DNA of 64,000 bases from Bolinopsis microptera (taxonomy: Eukaryota > Ctenophora > Tentaculata > Lobata > Bolinopsidae). Made by a program: the position numbers and the translations under genes. The stretch is from NCBI RefSeq assembly GCF_026151205.1, contig NC_087073.1:4361001-4425000 (forward strand). The letters are read 5' to 3'. Below, piece by piece: positions 56,201-64,000 of this stretch; within the stretch, counting starts at the first letter, position 1; every line of letters begins with the position of its first letter. A model generated the notes under the pieces. That model saw only the letters and a list, made by a program, of their open reading frames with translations. It had not been told where the DNA came from and did not search any database.

Positions 56201-58664
56201 AGACCCAGGAGGAGGAGGAGGAGGAGGACCCAGAAGGAGGACCTAGGAGGAGGAGGAGGAGAACTGAGGAGGATGACTGAGGAGGAGGAGGATGGCTGAG
56301 GAGGATGACTGAGAGGGAGGAGGAGGAGGAAGAGGAGGAAGAGGACTGAGGAGGAGGAGGAGAAGGACTGAGGAGGAGAAGGAGGACCCAGGAGGAGGAG
56401 GACCCAGGAGGAGGACCCAGGAGGAGGACCCAGGAAAAGGCCCCAGGAGGAGGAGGAGGACTGGGGAGGAGGAGAACTGTTGAGGACTGATGAGGAGGAC
56501 TGAGGACGGGGAGGAAGAGTAGGAGGAGGACTGAGGAGGGGAGGAGGAAGAGGACTGGGGAGGATGGCTGAGAAGGATGGCTGAGGAGGATGGCTGAGGA
56601 GGATGACTGAGGAGGATGACTGAGGAGGATGACTGAGAGGGAGGAGAAGGATCAGGAAGACCCAGGAGGAGGAGGAGGAGGAGGACCCAGAAGGAGGACC
56701 TAGGAGGAGGAGGAGGAGAACTGAAGAGGATGACTGAGGAGGAGGAGGACTCAGGAGGAGGCACGAGGAGGACTGAGAAGGAGGAGGACTGAGGAGGACC
56801 CAGGAGGAGGACCCAGGAAAAGGCCCCAGGAGGAGGAGGAGGACTGGGGAGGAGGAGAACTGTTGAGGACTGATGAGGAGGACTGAGGACGAGGAGGAAG
56901 AGTAGGAGGAGGACTGAGGAGGGGAGGAGGAAGAGGACTGGGGAAGATCAGGAAGACCCAGGAGGACCCAGGAGGAGGAGGAGGAGGAGGACCCAGGAGG
57001 AGGAGGAGGACTGAGGAGGACTGTGGAGGAGGACTGACGATGACTGAGAAGGAGGAGGACTGAGGAGTACTGAGGAGGATGGCTGAGGAGGATGGCTGGG
57101 GAGGATGGCTGAGGAGGATGACTGAGGAGGATGACTGAGAGGGAGGAGGAGGACTCAGGAGGAGGACTCAGAAGGAAGAGGAGGAGGACTCAGGAGGAGG
57201 ACTCAGGAGGAGGACTTAGGAGAAATGAGAAGGAGGACTGAGGAGAACTGAGGAGGAGGAGGAGGAGGAGGAGGAGGACTGAATAGGAGGAGGAGAAGGA
57301 GGGGGACTGGGAGAGGACTGGGGAGGAGGAGGACTGATGAGAAGGATGAGGAGGAGGACCCAGGAGGAGGAGGACTGAGGACCGAGGAGGAAGAGGAGGA
57401 GGATGAAGAGGAGGAGGAGGACCCAGGAGGAGGAGGACTGAGGAGGAGGACTGAGGAGGACTGAGGAGGACTGAGGAGGACTGAGGAGGATGGCTGAGGA
57501 GGATGACTGAGAGGGAAGAGGAGGAGGAGGACCGAGGAGGACTGAGAAGGAGGAGGAGGAGGACTGAATAGGAGGAGGAGGGGGACTGGGGGAGGACTGA
57601 GGAGGAGGATGGAGGACTGAGGAGAAGGATGAGGAGGAGGACTGAGGAGGACTGAGGAGGAGGATGAAGAGGAGGAAGAGGAGGACCCAGGAGGAGGACT
57701 CAGGAGGAGGAGGAGGACTGGGGAGGAGGAGGACTGTTGAGGACTGATGAGGAGGACTGAGGACGAGGAGGAGGAGTAGGAGGAGGACTGAGGAGGGGAG
57801 GAGGAAGAGGACTGAGGAAGATCAGCAAGACCCAGGGGGAGGAGGAGGAAGAGTAGGAGGAGGAAGCATCTAAATGTTATTTCCATTTTTGTCCGTTTTT
57901 GTCCATTTTTGTCCGTTTTTGTCCGCTCTATTTTTTGTCCGTTTTGAAAATATAGGGTACCGAACGGACAAAAAACATGATCCCCCTATAACAGCAAAAA
58001 TTGAACATTTTATTTAGCAATTTAGGTGTCCATTAATGTCCGCCTATGTCCGCCTATGTCCGTCTATGTCCGCCTATGTCCGTCTATGTCCGCCTATGTC
58101 CGCCTATGTCCGCCTATGTCCGCCTATGTCCGTCTATGTCCTGTCCTTTTTGGATTCTATGAGACAAGCGGACATAGACGGACGTGACACCCCCCCCCCT
58201 TTGTAACACCAGAAGATCCTCAATGGATATACACTGCCATAGTGCTATCCATCAATATTATTTGCTTTGCTATCATAACTATAAGTTATGTTTCAATTCA
58301 TTATCTGTCAGTAAGTTCAGCCAACTCGACTACGGTCAGGACAAAAGACAAGTATAGTAGGGCAAATAAAGTCCTCAACGACAGGAACAATGCTCTTCAA
58401 AGGAAAATATCATTGATTATCCTAACAGATTTCGTGTGCTGGATCCCTTTTATATGCATGAGCATTCTTCATTTTCTTCAAATTGTGGACGCTTCTCCTT
58501 GGTATGCTACATTTTCTATTATCATACTCCCAATAAATGCAGTGATCAATCCCCTCTTGTACGATAACCTAATCCAAATACTATTGGAGAAGATATGTCA
58601 TGTCCTACCAAGCATACAGACACCCAACTGCAGTGCTGAAAATGGCATGTCAGTGGAGACGTAG
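53218..58664 (+). CDS. LDLa-repeat GPCR, split by a transposon in extracellular loop 2
   Basis: The coding exon starts after a likely acceptor (AACATTTCAG/AAGAACAG) and is intron-free to 58664 apart from the insertion. The ectodomain of about 620 residues is Cys-rich with LDL-receptor class A modules, for example CDGIEDCLQGYDEMNC, CDGYRDCNSGLDENEELC and CDLVDDCGDGSDEADC. There are no leucine-rich repeats. TM1 is FFAWLIGSTAILLNLIIIV, TM2 contains MISFGDLLVGSYL, TM3 ends LFAMTFLSLNRVF, and TM4 is CLLGMICCSLFISIFPLL. The element at 55824-58199 then breaks the frame after FKYFV. It resumes TPEDPQWIYTAIVL with TM5, TM6 (DFVCWIPFICMSI) and TM7 with NPLLYD. The layout recalls the GRL101/relaxin-receptor-like class. 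Translation through the element would stop at 56084 after TM4. The 5' exon is not found. Confidence 0.85.
55818..55823. repeat. Target-site duplication TTTGTA, left
   Basis: Encodes the F-V codons at the break in the receptor gene. It is duplicated at 58200-58205. Confidence 0.9.
55824..58199 (-). mobile_element. Minisatellite-filled TIR transposon, copy 2
   Basis: Reverse-oriented relative of 28-1243, 2,376 bp long. It has the same ends (eight G then TGTCATGTCCGTC; on the right GACGTGACA then C-run) and the same order of 10-bp arrays. The polypurine core is about three times longer (about 56060-57865 versus about 600 bp). The target duplication is TTTGTA at 55818-55823 and 58200-58205. Removing the element plus one TTTGTA restores an open receptor frame exactly. 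Confidence 0.92.
56060..57865 (+). repeat. Polypurine (GGA/GAG) tract in copy 2
   Basis: About 1.8 kb almost entirely of GAGGAGGA, GGACTGAGGA and GACCCAGGAGGA words. Internal large repeats show stepwise amplification: the block from about 56100 recurs from about 56570. Long minus-strand ORFs here are Ser/Pro low-complexity artefacts. The tract has strong purine strand asymmetry. Confidence 0.85.
58200..58205. repeat. Target-site duplication TTTGTA, right
   Basis: Partner of 55818-55823. The receptor frame resumes directly after it (ACACCAGAAGATCC). Confidence 0.9.
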
Positions 58665-59825
58665 ATGTTATATTTTTGTACACTGTATAATTGCTAGTTT
58701 TCATCTAAAAGATAAATTAGGTGGGCTTGATACCAATACTATGAGTAGGAAAAGGCGAAGTTCGAACACTCTTTTATTTCACTTTCTAATTCTGGTGATT
58801 AAATCCTCAAACAGAAATTTCTTGAAAATATTTTGGCAACTTTTCGCCTGTGTTTTATCATCATATATTGCCTCTTTTAGCAACCATACTAAGTAAAACA
58901 TACAACACACAAAAACTTCAGCACCCCATGCTGTTTTATAATTTCATTTTGAGAAAGTTAACCTGACTCAACTGTTTTCCTTGTTTGCAGATTAAAAGCA
59001 ACCTGAATGATGTTATTTGACTAATTTCTGTTTACTCACTTTTGTAGAGGTATGGTCTTGGTCTTCAGAAGCGGTAATTCTTCATTTAGTCTAGCAATTT
59101 GCACACTGATCTTGCTGGCCTGACAATTAGTATATACCAGTCAAAAGTATTGAATAAGCATATAATTGAAATTCTCAAAAATAATAAGGCAGCCAAGAAC
59201 TTATTGTTTTCATATTCTTATAAGGTGATTCTCCCTATAAAATTTTAATTGTTAAACAAAATTAAAACTTTACCTGTAACTGTAGCTGTGGAATGTTTTG
59301 ACAACTAACACCATGGACCAGAATGACAACTGAATATTCAAGTAAAGGGGCAGTAATGGCACCACAGAGAAGGTCATTTGCCGTTCGCCTCCGTACAGCT
59401 GACATTGTATCTTTAATTTTATAAGATGATTATTCTGATATCTTGATAAGAAACAAGGAAAAATGATATAAATTACAGTAAAACCATGATTTAACACAGA
59501 GCTTTTGAAAGAATTATGTAATCAGAGAAAAATAGTTATATCCACATGAAAGGGTAGAAATGGTTGTGTTTGAAGTAAATCAATCACAACTATCGCTGCA
59601 GGTTGCTTATATATGCATGATGGTGAGCCTGGAGGTTATTCACATTAAATCATGTCAATCACATTTGTCTGATATCTGAATACAATGAAAAAATCTTAAA
59701 TCATTATGTTCAATTATTGTGGTGTAGTGTAAGTTAATAAGTCCAGTGGTTATATTATATATCAATTAGTCAGTATAATAAACAACAAAGACTGTCCTAT
59801 TGAATCATACTGCAGAAATCACTAT
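58665..59825. other. Downstream spacer, no gene seen
   Basis: AT-rich sequence after the receptor stop; short ORFs only. Confidence 0.6.
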
Positions 59826-60026
59826 AGTGGCCGAGGTGGCTACTGGCTGATCAGTTAGAGCTTTCGCCTTTTGAATATGTACAGAAGGTCGAGGGTTCTA
59901 ATCCCAGACCCAGTGTCACTTATAGTCCAGTGTGGTAGCTAAAGATCCTTTTGATCTGTGCGAAGTTACACATTTGTGCAATGTTTCTAAGCTATGGTTG
60001 ACTCAGCCGAATGATCGGACAATAAT
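59826..60026 (+). repeat. tRNA-derived SINE, target of the foldback element
   Basis: The tRNA-like head AGTGGCCGAGGTGGC has a B-box in GAGGGTTCTAATCCC. The body ends TGACTCAGCCGAATGATCGG, related to the ACTCAGCCGAATACTCGAG tail of the SINE at base 1. The foldback element begins immediately afterwards, so the SINE is split and should resume after 62710. Confidence 0.65.
60022..60026. repeat. Target-site duplication ATAAT, left
   Basis: Five bases repeated at 62706-62710, directly outside the CACC/GGTG ends of the foldback element. Confidence 0.75.
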
Positions 60027-62705
60027 CACCCCCCGCGCGTGAGGGCACGTTTTTGCTAGTAATTTGCGACATTACTTTATGGATATCAAATCTCGCGACT
60101 TCAACGAAGTGCCGGGGACAAGTTTTCAATAATTCATAAACTTTTCAGTTCCTATCGTTTTAAGCATCGTTAGTGCTTTCCCAGAAACTAACTCTCATCA
60201 TCCTAGGATAATCATGTGTCGCACAGCACTTGTTTCAGTAGAGAGTGTACTCGCCTTTACGAAAGAATGACGTGTACGTTTCGGTCACCTGCGGAAAAAG
60301 GAAGTGAGATATCGAAAATTTGAGATAAACCCGATCGATAAAATCCTTTCAGGTAGGTGCTAGTCAAGGTTTCATCTCTTTAGACATTAAGATGGCTTCA
60401 AACACCTCACAAAAAGTTTTCAAAAGTAAAATTTACTCGCGACTTACAAAAACCACCATAAACGTGCCCTCATAGATTTTTGAGGGCAAGTTTTTGAGCG
60501 CGCCGCGTGACTTTGTCTGAGCAACAGCAAGACGTATAGTTACAATCTCGCAACTATGAACAGACAAGGAAAATATTGTATTAATATCTGTCAAAGGAAT
60601 TTAATGAATTTTAACAACTTGTTCTAATAATGCTAATAACTAATCGATGAACCTCATAAATGGTCGGCCCGGTGTGAGTGTATAGTATGGATTGTGCTCT
60701 GAAATGGGGCGCTGTTATTGGTTAATACAGCGGCCAATCAGGATCGAGCTGGTTTGTGGCTGCAGTCCAAATTTAGGATCATATCTGATTAGGTACCTAA
60801 TTAGTGATTATGCACTTTAAAGTAAGATTAACTCGGTATTCACAATCCACATTAACAATTGTCTGCAACCAATCAAGGTCAAGCTGACTACTTAACGTGA
60901 AAATCATATTATTATATACTATATAGTGTTTGTATCATTATAAGACGACTCATGTTTCTGACATGTCACTTGTCAGTTAAGAGGTGAAATGAAAAGACAG
61001 TTAGACTCTCATTTGATGTACACATTTTTCTGAATTGTACATGTAACAATCTTTATCAGTAATCTGTAATCAGCATATAAATCACATACCAATGTATCAA
61101 AGTGAAAACTGAAATCTTACCTGACAACACAAATTATAATAGTACCATTTTAACTCTCATGCAAGTTTACTCTTCTACTGCACTGGTTTTAATTGAACTT
61201 CCAAGAACTGTCCGGAAAATAAATCAGTCAAAAGCAAAGCCCCCGAATGCACTGTACACAATCTTCGTAATTACCCAATGTATTTTATCGTGTACACTGT
61301 ACAGACAGTTCCAATTAAATGCAGAAGAGTTGTTTAATGTTCCCACTTCCCAATTACAATCATAACAAACTCAAAATTGAGGATTGTATACTGTACTAAT
61401 TTCTGCCAAATAAGCACTATATAGACATCACAATTTTAATTAGTGTATATCCCGAGTGGCGTGACAGCTAGAACGTCGATCTCCTCGCGGAGTGGTCGCA
61501 CGTTCGATTCCCCGTGAAGTACGCATTAATTTTTTGCCCAGATCACTCCGAGCACAATCATTTTTCATGATAAATAGAACATAAACAAAACTGACATGGG
61601 CCTGGCTATATCTAATTTTAAAACATAACCCAGGCCAGAATTTTCTTGAATAACTGTTGAGTATCAGAAACCAGTGCAGAAAAAGAAAAGATATTTATCT
61701 CACTCCACTCTTTCTGCTGTTCTTACTGTTCTCCACCTCTGTTTTAGTGTCATTAACCGCTGCTGGTTCTTCTATCCTGAATGCTTGTTAAACCAGGGAC
61801 CTGTATAAATATATAAGTTACAACTATTTTTTAAAGTTACAAATATCAGCTGATTTGCAAAATGTAGCGATTTAATCATGTGGATTGTGAATACCAAAGT
61901 TAATCTTACTTTAAATTGCATAATCACTAATTAGGTACCTAATCAGATATGATCCTAAATTTGGACTGCAGCCACAAACCAGCTCGATCCTGATTGGCCG
62001 CTGTATTAACCAATAACAGCGCCCCATTTCAGAGCACAATCCATACTATACACTCACACCGGGCCGACCATTTATGAGGTTCATCGATTAGTTATTAGCA
62101 TTATTAGAACAAGTTGTTAAAATTCATTAAATTCCTTTGACAGATATTAATACAATATTTTCCTTGTCTGTTCATAGTTGCGAGATTGTAACTATACGTC
62201 TTGCTGTTGCTCAGACAAAGTCACGCGGCGCGCTCAAAAACTTGCCCTCAAAAATCTATGAGGGCACGTTTATGGTGGTTTTTGTAAGTCGCGAGTAAAT
62301 TTTACTTTTGAAAACTTTTTGTGAGGTGTTTGAAGCCATCTTAATGTCTAAAGAGATGAAACCTTGACTAGCACCTACCTGAAAGGATTTTATCGATCGG
62401 GTTTATCTCAAATTTTCGATATCTCACTTCCTTTTTCCGCAGGTGACCGAAACGTACACGTCATTCTTTCGTAAAGGCGAGTACACTCTCTACTGAAACA
62501 AGTGCTGTGCGACACATGATTATCCTAGGATGATGAGAGTTAGTTTCTGGGAAAGCACTAACGATGCTTAAAACGATAGGAACTGAAAAGTTTATGAATT
62601 ATTGAAAACTTGTCCCCGGCACTTCGTTGAAGTCGCGAGATTCGATATCCATAAAGTAATGTCGCAAATTACTAGCAAAAACGTGCCCTCACGCGCGGGG
62701 GGGTG
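60027..62705. mobile_element. Foldback element, 2.68 kb with 826-828 bp inverted arms
   Basis: The left arm is 60027-60852 and the right arm 61878-62705. They are near-identical inverted repeats starting CACCCCCCGCGCGTGAGGGC. The arms contain a second inner AGGGCAC/GAGGGCA motif (near 60040 and 60470) and GC-rich CGCGCGTG patches. A 5-bp duplication ATAAT flanks the element. The loop (60853-61877) has no transposase; it carries a tRNA-like SINE head at about 61446. CAC ends and a 5-bp duplication fit the Transib/RAG-like rule, but the terminal heptamer (CACCCCC) is not the usual Transib one, so the superfamily is open. Confidence 0.85.
61446..61560 (+). repeat. tRNA-like SINE head inside the foldback loop
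   Basis: ATCCCGAGTGGCGTGACAGC and the B-box GTTCGATTCCCC, then a body with TTTTTTGCCCAGATCACTCC. A functional tRNA is unlikely because the acceptor ends do not pair convincingly. Confidence 0.5.
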
Positions 62706-62710
62706 ATAAT
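62706..62710. repeat. Target-site duplication ATAAT, right
   Basis: Partner of 60022-60026. Confidence 0.75.
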
Positions 62711-62869
62711 GCCATGGAACCCTTCGGCTAGTAGGATATTAATATTTACTATCAAGTATCACTCAAATAATTTGAGGAGTAAATCACACACAACAAATAA
62801 ATCACGTAATATTAACCAGTAAACTAATTTCAACCAATTTACCTGAGGATCCCGGATTTCAGGCTTCGT

Positions 62870-62961
62870 TGTAGGTTTACAACCTACCAGGACGCGCACC
62901 GAGTTGGACTCGTCGACGGTCCAATATATGGAACAGATATTTTACGAGTATCACCCGTTAA
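62870..62961 (-). repeat. TTAA-ended palindrome-rich repeat, copy 3
   Basis: On the minus strand it begins TTAACGGGTGATACTCGTAA and ends in the hairpin GTAGGTTGTAAACCTAC, as in copy 1 at 23059. GACCGTCGACGAGTCC is conserved. Confidence 0.65.
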
Positions 62962-63222
62962 GGCTTCGTTGTTAATAAACGGGTAATTAGATATGGTGAA
63001 ACAAAAACTGAACGCCACTCCACACTCTGCGCCCAATAACAATTGATTTATGATTAGCAAAACTTCGCGCAATTTTTTTTCACAATATATTATATCGCGC
63101 CCATGCCCGCAAAATATTATTCGTCATGTGGCCCAAAGCTTGTTGTTTGAATCACGACGTATGTCGTATAACCCTTTCATTGTTTAGATTTTATTTAGTA
63201 TCGGGGCGAACGACACGATACA

Positions 63223-63308
63223 GTTGTAGGTTTACAACGCGCGCCGAGTTGGACTCGTCGACGGACCTGTATATATGGAACAAATATTTTACGAGTATCA
63301 CCCGTTAA
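63223..63308 (-). repeat. TTAA-ended palindrome-rich repeat, copy 4
   Basis: Same orientation as copy 3 and 260-350 bp from it. It has the same TTAACGGGTGATACTCG start, the GTCGACGAGTCCAACTCGG core and a GTTGTAAACCTACAAC hairpin. The 62870-63308 interval could be one larger element with repeated ends. Confidence 0.65.
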
Positions 63309-64000
63309 CCGCGGCCTACAATGTGAGGCAATCGCTCCAAGGCAAAGTGTTACAAAGTATTTTGCGCCGTGGGTCAGTCCATATTAAATTTAACCATAGC
63401 CGTGGAAAAGCAAAATTTGTTATGTGTTCATGTTATGCGGTTATGGTATCGAAATTATTTGCTCAATACACCAAAATCATAATTAAAATAATTTTATTAA
63501 ATTGCTAAAACTGAATACGATTTACAAATTGATTTTTAAAGCTTTTTTAAACAAAGACCTTCGTATCATTGCATTTATATGTTTAAATTACCATTCAGTC
63601 ATATAAAAACGTTTTTATGGTTAGAGATGGGTTTTAGAAAATTTCTTGAAGCGCCGCGCACTATGAAAAACTTTTTCAGAATCGAGCGCTAATACAATTA
63701 TCTTTGTGAATATTGTTAAATATGAAATCGTCGTTTAATAGTTCATTAATTCCTGATATGGTCTTTGCTAATTGAACATTTCCAACATGAACAGCTGCAA
63801 CGTTACTCTACTGGTCTGAATCCCTTTCAGTATACTCATTACTCCTTTAGATTAGATTAGATTAAGATTAATGACATAAAATCATCATTAGTTTTAAACA
63901 TTCTTCCAAATTTCTTCATTATCAGAACTGTTAACTTTTCACAGCCTTCGTCAGTATAAACAAAGTTTTAACATAATTTTCATAGAAATACTTATTTACA
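63309..64000. other. AT-rich end of window, no gene seen
   Basis: Only short ORFs, with no recognisable repeat or RNA. A short AGATT iteration lies near 63849-63866. Confidence 0.6.

Noticed and set aside
56243..57886. Long Ser/Pro-rich ORFs on the minus strand of the polypurine tract
   Set aside because: Pure TCC/CCT low-complexity sequence inside a transposon; no start context or conserved domain.
55821..58215. The element acting as an intron (introner) in the receptor gene
   Set aside because: GTAGGG at the left junction could be a donor, but there is no AG at the right junction. The nearest AG (CACCAG) would remove 10 coding bases and break the frame, and the transcribed strand has polypurine instead of a pyrimidine tract.
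59828..59930. Functional tRNA gene (Leu/Ser-like head)
   Set aside because: The B-box is present, but acceptor pairing is not convincing and a SINE body follows.

Overview
The window is eukaryotic nuclear DNA from an animal, AT-rich, with short GT-AG introns and many transposable elements. The genes are metazoan in type: RCC2, a CCDC33-like C2/coiled-coil protein, rhodopsin-class GPCRs (one with LDL-receptor class A modules), a C2H2 zinc-finger array and an XK-related membrane domain. An LDLa-GPCR without LRRs, an ankyrin/XKR architecture and a Cys-rich PLA2-like tail would suit a cnidarian or another invertebrate. The phylum is a guess; nothing here proves it.

Layout. 1-4949: a tRNA-derived SINE split by a minisatellite-filled transposon (copy 1), then a TTAA-flanked piggyBac-like element with long inverted arms. 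5915-9512 (+): RCC2 in ten exons. 11019-18783 (-): a giant acidic, probably disordered protein (about 1,935 aa, five exons, all introns phase 1). 21248-22847 (+): a secreted-type gene ending in a Cys-rich PLA2-like region. 23059-26401: TTAA-ended repeats, a 5'-truncated non-LTR retrotransposon, a TA-flanked inverted-repeat element and an orphan transposase-like HTH exon. 27874-29726 (+): a 21-finger C2H2 gene with two +1 frame breaks. 30625-33150 (+): a rhodopsin-class GPCR in eight exons. 33423-51655 (-): a CCDC33-like gene. Its C2-type exons (50.3-51.7 kb) and coiled-coil exons (33.4-35.4 kb) join in phase across a 14.9 kb intron.

That intron holds a roughly 2 kb unit repeated three times, each with a 14-bp minisatellite and its own later insertions (a Tc1/mariner-like MITE, a hAT-type MITE, a 37-bp array). 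It also holds an opposite-strand gene that joins many ankyrin repeats to an XK-related multi-pass domain, followed by a partial duplicate of that domain. 53218-58664 (+): an LDLa-repeat GPCR whose extracellular loop 2 is split by copy 2 of the minisatellite transposon. 60027-62705: a 2.68 kb foldback element with 826-828 bp inverted arms, sitting inside another SINE.

The strongest undescribed-looking item is the minisatellite transposon. Two copies in opposite orientation have G-run/TGTCA termini, perfect 6-bp target duplications (AGTAGA and TTTGTA), nearly all of the non-polypurine interior built on a 10-bp (helical-turn) period, and a polypurine core of very different length. One insertion can be checked against an intact SINE paralogue in the same window; the other against the receptor reading frame, which closes perfectly when the element is removed.
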